From: Pedococcus_A sp963730585
Lineage (GTDB): Bacteria > Actinomycetota > Actinomycetes > Actinomycetales > Dermatophilaceae
DNA length: 64,000 nucleotides
Direction of reading: 5' to 3'
NCBI GenBank assembly: GCA_963730585.1
Contig: CAVSSL010000010.1
Location: 434,001-498,000, forward strand
The position numbers and the translations under genes were made by a program. Shown here piece by piece: positions 35,239-45,329 of the stretch. The notes below the pieces were generated by a model, which ran no database searches, was not told the DNA's origin, and saw nothing but the letters and a program-made list of their open reading frames with translations. Positions within the stretch are counted from its first letter, which is position 1, and each line of letters opens with the position of its first letter.

Positions 35239-35254
35239 TTGAAGTCGACTTCAA
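35239..35254 (-). promoter_or_regulatory. Palindromic operator TTGAAGTCGACTTCAA before the MFS gene
   Basis: A perfect 16-bp palindrome just upstream of the MFS start, preceded (minus strand) by TTGACT as a -35-like box. Palindromes of the form CTTGAAGT-ACTTCAAG between -35 and -10 are typical of MerR/SoxR-type regulators. No MerR-type efflux regulator is encoded next to it; the only MerR-fold gene seen here is bldC, 25 kb away. Confidence 0.6.
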
Positions 35255-35338
35255 GTCAAGCGCCTTCAGGAGAGCTCCCGGCATCCGGGCGCCGGACCAA
35301 GCGGCGCACGCACGCGCCGTGCTGGGAGGATGTCGGCC

Positions 35339-36241
35339 ATGACGACCTCCGCGCCGCTCGAGCTGCCCGGCTACGCCCACGTCTACTCCGGCAAGGTGCG
35401 CGACCTCTACGCACCGCTCGACCCCGCGACCGGCGAGGCCCGCGACGACCAGCTGCTGCTCGTCGCCAGCGACCGGCTCTCGGCCTTCGACTTCATCCTG
35501 GACAGCCCGATCCCCGACAAGGGCGCGGTGCTGACCCAGCTGTCGCTGTGGTGGTTCGAGCAGCTCCGCGACCTCGTGCCCAACCACGTCGTCTCCACCG
35601 ACGTGCCCGCCGAGGTCGCCGGGAGGGCGGTCCTGGTTCGCCGGCTGCAGATGCTGCCGGTCGAGTGCGTGGCCCGCGCCTACCTCACCGGTGGCGGCCT
35701 GCGGGAGTACCAGGCCGACGGCACCGTCAGTGGGGTGCGGCTGCCCGAGGGCCTCGTCGACGGGTCGCGGCTGCCCGAACCGGTGTTCACTCCCTCGACG
35801 AAGGCACCGGTGGGCGAGCACGACCAGCCCATGCCGTATGCCGCGGTGGAGGTCTCGATCGGCCCTGACCTCGCTGCCCGGGTCCGTGACCTCACCACGG
35901 CGATCTTGGCGCGGGGCAACGAGATCGCCGCGGAGCGGGGCATCCTCATCGCCGACACCAAGGTGGAGTTCGGGCTCGACGCCGACGGCTCGGTGCTGCT
36001 CGCCGACGAGGTGCTCACGCCCGACTCGTCACGGTTCTGGCCCGCCGACCAGTGGGAGCCCGGGCACCCGCAGCCGTCGTACGACAAGGAGTACGTGCGC
36101 GAGTGGCTCACCTCGCCCGACAGCGGGTGGGACAAGGCCTCCGGGGAGGCGCCGCCGCCGCTGCCCGAGGACGTGGTCGAGCGCACCCGGGCGAAGTACG
36201 TCGAGGCCTACGAGAGGCTGACCGGGCAGCGCTTCGGCTGA
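35339..36241 (+). CDS. purC: Phosphoribosylaminoimidazole-succinocarboxamide synthase
   Basis: A 300-residue SAICAR synthetase that condenses CAIR with aspartate using ATP. YSGKVRDLY is the nucleotide loop, VASDRLSAFDF and LPVECVARAYLTGGGLREYQ bind substrate, ADTKVEFG and LADEVLTPDSSRFWP are the signature motifs. GGGAGG at 35324-35329 is correctly spaced for ATG 35339 and too close to ATG 35330. The length is that of the longer yeast-like PurC common in actinobacteria. Confidence 0.95.
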   Translation: MTTSAPLELPGYAHVYSGKVRDLYAPLDPATGEARDDQLLLVASDRLSAFDFILDSPIPDKGAVLTQLSLWWFEQLRDLVPNHVVSTDVPAEVAGRAVLVRRLQMLPVECVARAYLTGGGLREYQADGTVSGVRLPEGLVDGSRLPEPVFTPSTKAPVGEHDQPMPYAAVEVSIGPDLAARVRDLTTAILARGNEIAAERGILIADTKVEFGLDADGSVLLADEVLTPDSSRFWPADQWEPGHPQPSYDKEYVREWLTSPDSGWDKASGEAPPPLPEDVVERTRAKYVEAYERLTGQRFG

Positions 36242-36338
36242 GGTGCGGGCAGGCCGACACGCGACAACCGATGAGAACGCCGTATGCCGGCGGTCTGCAT
36301 GACGTCGAATGGCTGATTCCCCTTCCGTCGGGAGTCCC

Positions 36339-36344
36339 TAGCCT
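36339..36344 (+). promoter_or_regulatory. -10 element TAGCCT of the VOC gene
   Basis: TAGCCT lies 39 bases before ATG 36384; the leader contains AAGGAG, a strong ribosome-binding site. Confidence 0.45.
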
Positions 36345-36383
36345 GAACTGACCGACCGCACCATCGACAAGGAGCGTTTGACC

Positions 36384-36800
36384 ATGGCCTCTCGCCTGAA
36401 CCCCTACATCAGCTTCCAGGACACCGCCCGTGACGCGATGGAGTTCTACCGCAGCGTCTTCGGCGGCAACCTCACGATGAACACCTTCGGCGAGTACGGC
36501 GCCCAGGGCACCCCTGCCGCCGACAAGATCATGCACGCGATGCTGGAGACCGACTCCGGCTTCACCCTCATGGCCTCCGACACGCCGGAGGGGATGGAGT
36601 ACCGCCCGGGGCGGAACATCTCCGTCAGCCTCAGCGGCGACGACGAGCCGGAGCTGCGCGGCTACTGGGAGAAGCTGGCCGACGGCGGCACCGTCGAGAT
36701 GCCGCTGGAGAAGCAGATGTGGGGCGACTACTTCGGCTCCTGTGTCGACCGCTTCGGCATCAGCTGGATGGTCAACATCGCGAGCGGTCAGCAGGCCTGA
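36384..36800 (+). CDS. VOC family protein, PhnB-like
   Basis: A 138-residue PhnB/YybI-type VOC protein. NPYISFQDTARDAMEFYRSV, FGGNLTMNTFGEYG, IMHAMLETDSGFTLMASDTP and WGDYFGSCVDRFGISWMVNI are the standard segments. The usual metal-site positions are incomplete, as often in PhnB-like proteins, so an enzymatic role is doubtful. AAGGAG precedes ATG 36384. Function unknown. Confidence 0.85.
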   Translation: MASRLNPYISFQDTARDAMEFYRSVFGGNLTMNTFGEYGAQGTPAADKIMHAMLETDSGFTLMASDTPEGMEYRPGRNISVSLSGDDEPELRGYWEKLADGGTVEMPLEKQMWGDYFGSCVDRFGISWMVNIASGQQA

Positions 36801-36841
36801 CCCCCGGAGCGGCGGCGGCAGCGGGCTCCGGGGCCGGGCGG

Positions 36842-38456
<1,615 letters not shown>

Positions 38457-38592
38457 CAGCACTCCAGGGCGCGGGGCCCGGTCGAGGGACGCTCGCCGGG
38501 CGTGGCCGCGGGCGCGAGCGGGTGCGTGGTGTCAGCTCTTCATGGCGCGGCCACGGTAGGCGCGGGCCGCCATGCGCCGCAACGGGTTTTCG

Positions 38593-39486
38593 CTAGCGAG
38601 CGAGCTCGTCGAGCAGCCCGGGCACCCGTCCGGCGATCTCGCGGGCCAGGAAGCCGAGGCTGCCGACCTCCTTGGCGAGACGGTCACCGGCCGACCCGTG
38701 CAGGTGGCCGCCCCACACCGCGGCCTGCTCGGGCTCGGCTCCCCGGCTGAGCAGCCCGGCCACGATGCCGGCCTGCACGTCGCCGGAGCCGGAGACGCCC
38801 AGCCCGGGGTTGCCGCTGCTGCTCGACCAGAGTCGGCCGTCGGGGGAGGCGACCGTCTTGCCCTGGCCGCCGCAGACCACCACGGCGCCGCTGTCCTTCG
38901 CCAGCCGCCGAGCCGCGGAAGCCGGGTCGTCCTCGACCTCCTCGGGTGAGGTCTCGAGCGTCTTGGACAGCTCGTCGGGGTTGAGCGTCAGCACCGCCCG
39001 GCCGCCGAGGTGGGCGAGCCCGTCACGGTGCGCGGTGATGTAGGCCGACCCCAGGGCGTCGACCACGACCGGGCACGACACCTGCGGCAGCACCCTTTCG
39101 AGCAGGTCGACCGAGGCGTCGAGGTCGGCGAACCCGGGCCCCACCAGCAGGGTGTCGCAGCCCTCGGCCAGCGACAGGATCTCGTCGACGGCGGCGGTGC
39201 CGATGTTGCCGGACCCGTCGGTCGCCAGCGGCGCCACCAGTGCCTCGGGGACGGCGACCGCGAGCGCTGCGGCCACCGGCTCCGCCGTGGCGATCTGGAG
39301 CTTGCCGCCCCCGGCCCGGAGCGCCGCCTCGCCCGCGAGCAGCACCGCGCCCGGCGTGCTCGCCGTGCCCCCGAGCACCAGCACGCGTCCGCGGGCCTCC
39401 TTGTCCTTACCCGGGTCCGGCAGTGGCCAGGCCCGGAGCAGCCCGCCGGTGACGTCGACGGGCCCGGTGGTGGCGTCAGCCGGCAT
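38593..39486 (-). CDS. nnrD: ADP-dependent NAD(P)H-hydrate dehydratase
   Basis: A 297-residue ribokinase-like protein of the YjeF C-terminal family, which repairs hydrated NAD(P)H. GRVLVLGGTASTPGAVLLAG binds nucleotide, CDTLLVGPGFADLD and VLTLNPDELSKTL follow, then VVVCGGQGKTVASPDGRLW and the catalytic GVSGSGDVQAGIVAGLLSRG. There is no N-terminal epimerase half, so it is the single-domain form. It overlaps the phosphatase gene by 11 bases in the same direction. Confidence 0.85.
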   Translation of the reverse strand: MPADATTGPVDVTGGLLRAWPLPDPGKDKEARGRVLVLGGTASTPGAVLLAGEAALRAGGGKLQIATAEPVAAALAVAVPEALVAPLATDGSGNIGTAAVDEILSLAEGCDTLLVGPGFADLDASVDLLERVLPQVSCPVVVDALGSAYITAHRDGLAHLGGRAVLTLNPDELSKTLETSPEEVEDDPASAARRLAKDSGAVVVCGGQGKTVASPDGRLWSSSSGNPGLGVSGSGDVQAGIVAGLLSRGAEPEQAAVWGGHLHGSAGDRLAKEVGSLGFLAREIAGRVPGLLDELAR

Positions 39487-40246
39487 GGTTGACCTCCCTC
39501 GACCGCGACGGCTCGGCGGTGGTCGGCGCCTCCGACTCGTCGACGGCCGAGGTGTCCGCGAACTGCACCAGCTCGAGGCCGCCCTCGCGGCGCCGGTAGG
39601 ACGTCACCGAGCAGTTCGGCAGGTCCATGGTGCTGTCGATCTCCAGCAGCTCCTGCTCGGTGAGGTCCTCGAGCACGTAGCGGAAGCCCATGATCACCGC
39701 CTGGTGGGTGAAGAGCCAGACCCGCTTGCCCTCGTAGCCGTCGCGGAGGTCGGCGAGCAGCGAGCGCACCCGCAGGGTCACGTCGCACCAGCTCTCGCCC
39801 GACGGTGGCTGGTAGTAGAACTTGCCGACCCGGGCCCGCCGCTCGGCCTCGGAGGCGTACTCCGCCTTGATGCCCGCCGACGTGAGGCCGTCGAACACCC
39901 CGAGGTCGCGCTCGCGCAGCCGCTCGTCCAGGACGAGCTCGTGCCCGCAGCCCCAGGAGTCGACCGCGGTGGAGGCGGTCTCGGCGGCCCGGCGGTACGG
40001 CGAGCTCACGATGAGGTCGGGGCAGTCGCTCTCCGCCGCGGCCCCGAGGTAGGCGCCGACGGCACGCGCCTGCTCGAGCCCGGTGTCGGAGAGCGGGGTG
40101 TCGGCGTCGCGGAAGTCGAGGTCGAGGCGCTCGGCCCCGCGCTGCCCGGCCTCCGTGGCTGCGATGTTTCCGACGCTCTGGCCGTGCCGCACCAGCACGA
40201 GCTCAGCGGGCCACCGGTCCGAGATGATGAGCTTCCCTCTGGGCAT
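39476..40246 (-). CDS. Histidine phosphatase family protein (phosphoglycerate-mutase-like)
   Basis: A 256-residue protein. The catalytic motif LVLVRHGQSVGN is at residues about 16-27. The second basic cluster SSPYRRAAETA, acid in LRERDLGVFDG and the terminal histidine in VWLFTHQAVIMGF complete the site. It probably removes phosphate from a small metabolite or protein; the substrate is not evident. The last residues overlap the dehydratase start, so they are likely one transcript. Confidence 0.87.
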   Translation of the reverse strand: MPRGKLIISDRWPAELVLVRHGQSVGNIAATEAGQRGAERLDLDFRDADTPLSDTGLEQARAVGAYLGAAAESDCPDLIVSSPYRRAAETASTAVDSWGCGHELVLDERLRERDLGVFDGLTSAGIKAEYASEAERRARVGKFYYQPPSGESWCDVTLRVRSLLADLRDGYEGKRVWLFTHQAVIMGFRYVLEDLTEQELLEIDSTMDLPNCSVTSYRRREGGLELVQFADTSAVDESEAPTTAEPSRSREVNHAG

Positions 40247-40295
40247 GCGCCCATCCTCACGCAGTCACGCCGAGGGCGCTCGCCACGCCGGTGCT

Positions 40296-40347
40296 CGGGA
40301 ACAGCACTCGGGAGCAGCGCTCGGGAGCAGCGCTCGGCAACGGCGCG
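40296..40347. repeat. 13-bp tandem repeat, about four units
   Basis: cgggaacagcact, cgggagcagcgct (twice, at 40309 and 40322) and a degenerate cggcaacggcgcg follow one another in the gap upstream of the phosphatase gene. An octamer copy (40346) abuts the end. Confidence 0.75.
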
Positions 40348-40382
40348 GCATACGGTCGGCACGCCGGGGGAGGCGGAGGAGC

Positions 40383-40835
40383 TCAGCGGGGCAGCGGGGT
40401 GAGCACCGCGACCGGCATCGGGCGCCCGCACTTCGCCTCGTAGGTGCCGTACTGCGGCACCTGCGCCACGACGATGTCGTGGAAGGCGGAGTCGCGCTCG
40501 GCCCCGGTGAGGATCCGTATGCCGGCGGGGTACTTCTCGGTGCCGACCTGCACCTCGGCTTGGCTGGCCTTTCGCAGGTTGCGGAACCAGTCCGGCTCCG
40601 TCGGGGACGCGCTGCCGGACCCGACGACGAGGAGGCCGTCCTGGTAGGGGAACGACCCGACGGCGGTGGTGCGGGGGAGGCCCGTCCGCCGCCCGGGCAC
40701 GGTGACCAGGATGACCCGCGTTCCGCCGCTGCCGTGGCCGCCGATGCGGCCACCCGAGTGCCGGTAGAGGCTGACCCCCAGCCTGTTGCCGGTGTGGACC
40801 AGACGGTGCTTGACCGTGCTCTGCTGGCTGCTCAT
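40383..40835 (-). CDS. F420-dependent nitroreductase family protein (DDN-like)
   Basis: A 150-residue split-beta-barrel protein of the deazaflavin-dependent nitroreductase family (M. tuberculosis Ddn group). RHSGGRIGGHGSGGTRVILV, PGRRTGLPRTTAVGSFPYQD and GLLVVGSGSASPTEPDWFRN give the cofactor-phosphate and barrel motifs; PVAVLTPLPR ends it. These enzymes use reduced F420 to reduce quinones or nitro compounds. ATG 40835 (MSSQQSTVKHRL) is preferred over a longer start with a low-complexity Arg-rich lead. Confidence 0.83.
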   Translation of the reverse strand: MSSQQSTVKHRLVHTGNRLGVSLYRHSGGRIGGHGSGGTRVILVTVPGRRTGLPRTTAVGSFPYQDGLLVVGSGSASPTEPDWFRNLRKASQAEVQVGTEKYPAGIRILTGAERDSAFHDIVVAQVPQYGTYEAKCGRPMPVAVLTPLPR

Positions 40836-40966
40836 CTCACGCCTCCGTGGACCGCGCCCCCGCCGCTGCGGCGAGACCACCAGAGTGCCACCGCCGGCGC
40901 TGTCAGGGAACCCGTCTCGCTCGTCCGCGGGGTGGGCGGTCGGCAGGGGTGGCGTGGGGCCCCGGC

Positions 40967-40972
40967 TAGACT
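40967..40972 (+). promoter_or_regulatory. -10 element TAGACT of the purSQL operon
   Basis: TAGACT lies 39 bases before purS ATG 41012. The short leader contains CAGGAG at the right distance from the ATG. Confidence 0.5.
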
Positions 40973-41011
40973 GGCGGCGCTCCCGCCCCTTTGCTTCCCA
41001 GGAGACCCCGC

Positions 41012-41281
41012 ATGGGCAACGTCGTCATTGACGTGATGCTGAAGCCAGAGATCCTCGATCCCCAGGGACAGGCCGTGAACGGGGCGCTGCCCCGGCTCGG
41101 TTTCGACCAGTTCACCGACGTGAGGCAGGGCAAGCGGTTCGTCCTCACGGTGGACGGGGAGGTCACCGACGAGGTGCTCGAGGCCGCCCGCAAGGCCGCC
41201 GAGACCCTGCTGTCGAACCCCGTCATCGAGGACGTCGTGTCCGTCCGGGCAGAGCAGGACGAGAAGGACCCCGACCAGTGA
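41012..41281 (+). CDS. purS: Phosphoribosylformylglycinamidine synthase subunit PurS
   Basis: An 89-residue small subunit of FGAM synthase. It bridges PurQ and PurL and helps channel ammonia. VVIDVMLKPEILDPQGQAV, ALPRLGFDQFTDVRQGKRF and EAARKAAETLLSNPVIEDV are conserved PurS segments. ATG 41012 follows CAGGAG. The stop overlaps the purQ start (GTGA), the normal order purS-purQ-purL. Confidence 0.95.
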   Translation: MGNVVIDVMLKPEILDPQGQAVNGALPRLGFDQFTDVRQGKRFVLTVDGEVTDEVLEAARKAAETLLSNPVIEDVVSVRAEQDEKDPDQ

Positions 41282-41962
41282 AGGTCGGGGTCGTCACGTT
41301 TCCGGGGTCGCTCGACGACCGTGACGCCGCCCGGGCGGTGCGTGCCGTCGGTGGCGAGCCGGTCAGCCTCTGGCACGGCGACGCCGACCTCAAGGGCGTC
41401 GACGCGGTCATCCTCCCCGGCGGGTTCTCCTACGGCGACTACCTGCGCTGCGGCGCCATCGCCCGCTTCGCGCCAGTGATGGACCAGCTGGTGCCGGCCG
41501 CGCAGGGCGGCCTTCCCGTGCTGGGCATCTGCAACGGCTTCCAGGTGCTCACCGAGTCGCACCTGCTGCCGGGAGCGTTGATCCGCAACGACCACCGCAA
41601 GTTCAACTGTGTCGACACGACGCTGCGGGTGGAGAACGCGCAGACGTCCTGGACCTCCGACTTCGAGCAGGGCCAGGAGATCACCATCGTCCTCAAGAAC
41701 GGCGAGGGCGGCTTCGTCGCCGACGAGCGCACGCTCGACGAGCTCGAGGGCGAGGGCCGGGTCGTGTTCCGGTACGTCGTGCCGGAGGGCGGCCGCAACC
41801 CCAACGGCTCCTACCGCGACATCGCCGGCATCACCAACGAGCGCGGCAACGTCGTCGGCCTGATGCCGCACCCCGAGCACTGCGTCGAGGACCGGCTACG
41901 GCCCGAGCCTCGACGGCCTGCCCTTCTTCACCTCGATCCTCAAGCAGGTTGTCAACGCATGA
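41278..41962 (+). CDS. purQ: Phosphoribosylformylglycinamidine synthase subunit PurQ, frameshifted at the end
   Basis: A roughly 227-residue class I glutamine amidotransferase that supplies ammonia to PurL. The nucleophile Cys is in VLGICNGFQVL, the oxyanion loop is ILPGGFSYGDYLRCGAIAR and the His-x-Glu is in GLMPHPEHCVED. After CVED the frame is broken by one extra C (gaccggc for gacggc, about 41891). Corrected, the protein ends GYGPSLDGLPFFTSILKQVV NA at TGA 41960, which overlaps the purL ATG. The correct end in the other frame shows the shift is an artefact or very recent. Confidence 0.92.
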
Positions 41963-44276
41963 GCACCAGCACCGCTTCGAGCACCGGCCACGCCCCCCAC
42001 GTCGACACGGTCACGAACGCCGGGGCCACCCCCGACCACGAGCAGCCCTGGGTCGAGCTGGGCCTCAAGGAGGACGAGTACCAGCGGATCCGCGACATCC
42101 TCGACCGACGGCCCACGAGCGCAGAGCTGGCGATGTACTCGGTCATGTGGTCCGAGCACTGCTCGTACAAGTCGAGCAAGGTCCACTTCAAGCACTTCGC
42201 CGACAACACCACCGACGAGATGCGCGAGAAGCTGCTCGTCGGCATCGGTGAGAACGCCGGGGTCGTCGACATCGGTGACGGCTGGGCCGTCACCTTCAAG
42301 GTCGAGTCGCACAACCACCCGTCCTACGTCGAGCCCTACCAGGGCGCGGCCACCGGTGTCGGCGGCATCGTGCGCGACATCATGTCGATGGGCGCGCGGC
42401 CCATCGCGGTCATGGACCCGCTGCGCTTCGGCAACCTCAACCACCCGGACACCGCACGGGTCCTGCCCGGCGTCGTCGCCGGCGTGGGCGGCTACGGCAA
42501 CTGCCTCGGCCTGCCGAACATCGGCGGCGAGGTCGTCTTCGACGACTGCTACCAGGGCAACCCGCTCGTCAACGCCCTGTGCGTCGGCGCCATGCGCCGC
42601 GAGGACATCCACCTCGCGAAGGCCTCCGGCAAGGGCAACAAGGTCATCCTGTTCGGCGCCAAGACCGGCGGCGACGGCATCGGCGGCGTCTCCGTCCTCG
42701 CGTCCGAGACGTTCGAGGAGGGCGGCCCGGCCAAGCGCCCCGCCGTGCAGGTCGGGCGACCCGTTCGCCGAGAAGGTGCTCATCGAGTGCTGCCTCGACC
42801 TCTACAAGGCCAAGGTCGTCGACGGCATCCAGGACCTCGGCGGCGCCGGGCTCTCCTGCGCCACAAGCGAGCTCGCGTCGAACGGCGACGGTGGCATGCA
42901 GGTCGAGCTCGACCTCGTGCCGCTGCGTGACGCCTCCCTCCGCCCTGAGGAGATCCTCATGTCGGAGAGCCAGGAGCGGATGATGGCGATCGTCGAGCCG
43001 GGCCAAGCTCGACGAGTTCATGGCCATCTGCCGCCGCTGGGACGTCGAGGCCACCGTCATCGGTGAGGTCACCGACGGCGAGCACCTGGTCATCACCTGG
43101 CACGGCGAGGTCATCGTCGACGTGCCGCCGCGTTCGGTGGCCCACGACGGCCCGGTCTACCACCGCCCGCTGGAGCGGCCGGCATACCTCGATGCTTTGC
43201 AGGAGAACGGAACTGGCGCGTTGGCCAAGCCCGCCACGGGCGACGAGGCCAAGGCCGACCTGCTCACCCTGCTCGCCTCGCCGAACCTGTGCGACAAGTC
43301 GTGGGTCACCGACCAGTACGACCGCTACGTGCTCGGCAACACCGCCCTCGCCATGCCCGACGACTCGGGTGTCGTGCGGGTCGACGAGGAGAGCGGCCGC
43401 GGCGTCGCGGTCAGCACCGACTGCAACGGCCGGTTCGCCAAGCTCGACCCGTATGCCGGGGCGCAGCTCGCACTGGCCGAGGCCTACCGCAACGTCGCGA
43501 CGGTGGGTGCGACGCCGCTGGCCATCACCGACTGCCTGAACTTCGGTTCCCCGGAGGACCCGGGCGTCATGTGGCAGTTCGAGCAGGCGGTCCGGGGCAT
43601 CGCCGAGGGCTGCCGCGAGCTCGGGGTCCCGGTCACCGGCGGCAACGTGTCGTTCTACAACCAGACCGGTGACACGGCGATCCACCCGACCCCGGTCATC
43701 GGCGTCCTCGGCGTCATGGACGACGTGGCGCGCCGCACCCCGAGCGGCTGGAGGACGCCCGGCCAGGTCATCTACCTGCTCGGCACCACCCGCGACGAGC
43801 TCGACGGCGGCGAGTGGGCCCACGTGAAGCACGGCCACCTCGGTGGTCGTCCTCCGAAGGTCGACCTCGCGGCCGAGAAGCTGCTCGGCGAGATCCTCGT
43901 CAACGCCAGCCGTGACGGACTCGTCGACGCCGCCCACGACCTCTCCGACGGTGGCCTCGCGGTCGCCCTCGCGGAGGCGACCCTGCGTCACGGGGTCGGT
44001 GCCCGGGTCTGGCTCGAGGAGGTCTGCGAGCGCGACGGCATCGACGCGTTCACGGCGCTCTTCAGCGAGTCGACTGCCCGGGTGGTCGTCGCCGTGCCGC
44101 GTTCGGAGGAGGTCCGCTTCACCGACATGTGCACCGCTCGCGGCCAGGCCCACGCCCGCATCGGCGTGGTCGACGACCAGACCGACGGCCTCGACGTGCA
44201 GGGACAGTTCGCGGTGACGCTCGCCGAGCTGCGCGAGGCGCACACGCGCACCCTGCCGGCAGTCTTCGGCGAGTGA
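41959..44276 (+). CDS. purL: Phosphoribosylformylglycinamidine synthase subunit PurL, two frameshifts
   Basis: A roughly 771-residue synthase subunit making FGAM from FGAR, ATP and ammonia. MYSVMWSEHCSYKSSK, FKVESHNHPSYVEPYQGAAT, GVGGIVRDIMSMGARPIAVM and NIGGEVVFDDCY are in frame 1. VGDPFAEKVLIECCLDLYKA to MSESQERMMAIVEP is in frame 2. KLDEFMAICRRWD to the end (GVPVTGGNVSFYNQTGDTAI, HDLSDGGLAVALAEA) is in frame 3. An extra G at about 42751 (gtcgggcg for gtcggcg) and another at about 43004 (ccgggcc for ccggcc) explain both shifts. All catalytic parts are present, so the living gene is surely intact. Confidence 0.95.
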
Positions 44277-44289
44277 GGGGCTGAGCGGT

Positions 44290-44652
44290 ATGCCGCCGCG
44301 CCGCCGGATCCCGATCGCAGCGGGGAACGCCGCCGTGCTGGCCTGGCACCACGACCCCGACCTCGCCGACCGGGAGACCACGGCCACCGCCGTGCGCTAC
44401 TCGCTGGAGGAGCTCGCGCTGCGAGCGCCGGGCCGCAGTGTCGAGGTCCGGGTGCCGCCGTTCGGCGCGGTGCAGTGCATCGAGGGCCAGACGCACACGC
44501 GGGGCACGCCGCCCAACGTCATCGAGACCGATGCGGCCACCTGGCTCTCGCTCGTCGTGGGCGAGCTCGGGTGGGAGGAGGCCTGGCAGGCGGGCACGCT
44601 GCGGGTCAGTGGCCACCGCGCCGACCTCGCGCCCTACCTGCCCCTGGTCTGA
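44290..44652 (+). CDS. Sterol-carrier-fold protein next to purL
   Basis: A 120-residue small protein of the actinobacterial sterol carrier family type (SCP-2/MDMPI-like). VRYSLEELALRAPGRSVEVR, VPPFGAVQCIEGQTHTRGTP and NVIETDAATWLSLVVGELGW resemble the C-terminal domain of mycothiol-dependent maleylpyruvate isomerase. It lies 13 bases after purL, a conserved position in actinobacteria, suggesting co-transcription, but its role is unknown. The ATG is part of a GTATGCCG octamer (44288). Confidence 0.72.
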   Translation: MPPRRRIPIAAGNAAVLAWHHDPDLADRETTATAVRYSLEELALRAPGRSVEVRVPPFGAVQCIEGQTHTRGTPPNVIETDAATWLSLVVGELGWEEAWQAGTLRVSGHRADLAPYLPLV

Positions 44653-44731
44653 CTGGGTGTCCTCGGGGCAGTCGTGCACCTTCGTGCCCGCCCGTTCGGG
44701 TGGTGTCGGCGGTAGGCCCTGGGTGGGACGC

Positions 44732-45197
44732 TCACCAGTGGAGTTGGCGCCGAACGCCGACTGGCCAATGGGAGGGGTCGCCGGCCTGGATCCATTCTCC
44801 GACAAGGCGATACCACCCCGCGTCGAACAGTGCGATCGCGTCCTGCACCCACTCGAGCAGTGAGCCCCACTTCGGGTCGAGCAAGGGCTCAGTCATTCGA
44901 TGGGGGTCATCGACCAGAACGGCACCGTTTCGCGCGTTGACCCTCAACGTGGCCACGTTCTCCCAGCCGGCCACAGGGAAGAGGTCACGGGGCCACGTAC
45001 TGGTCAAACGGAACGCCGTCGTGCCATCCCCACCACGTGACGAGGTCCGGGTGTGCCGGCACACCCAACGCGCGCAACGCCTCCGACACCACGCTCTCCG
45101 GGAGCGGTGGGTTGAAGTGCCCGACCACCGGTGCGCCCAACGTCGTGAGCCTGGCCTCCAGGGACTCCAACGCACCCAAGAGCTCGGTGTTCACCAC
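44732..45197 (-). CDS. SMI1/KNR4-like protein, frameshifted
   Basis: About 154 residues. The N-part LLGALESLEARLTTLGAPVV, ALRALGVPAHPDLVTWWGWH, DGVPFDQYVA is in one frame, and RDLFPVAGWENVATLRVNAR, LDPKWGSLLEWVQDAIALFD, AGWYRLVGEWIQAGDP in another. One extra base in cacggggccac (about 44990) explains it. The HPDLVTWWGWHDG pattern is the SMI1/KNR4 (SUKH) core. In bacteria SUKH proteins are often immunity proteins for contact-dependent or polymorphic toxins, but no toxin gene is next to it. It may be an orphan immunity gene. Confidence 0.65.
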
Positions 45198-45329
45198 GCT
45201 CTGAGTCCTCCCCGTCGAACGGCCTGGCGGCTCACCGTCGCCTTCGGTGCATGCCGAGTGGAGCTCATCATGCGGCGCGAGATGGTCTCATCCAAGTGCA
45301 GCCGTGTGGGTGTGAACTGCTGTGAGGGC

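Noticed and set aside
41959..44276. purL and purQ as true pseudogenes
   Set aside because: All domains remain, the indels are single bases at G/C runs, codon use is normal to the end, and similar indels affect many unrelated genes. Sequencing error fits better.
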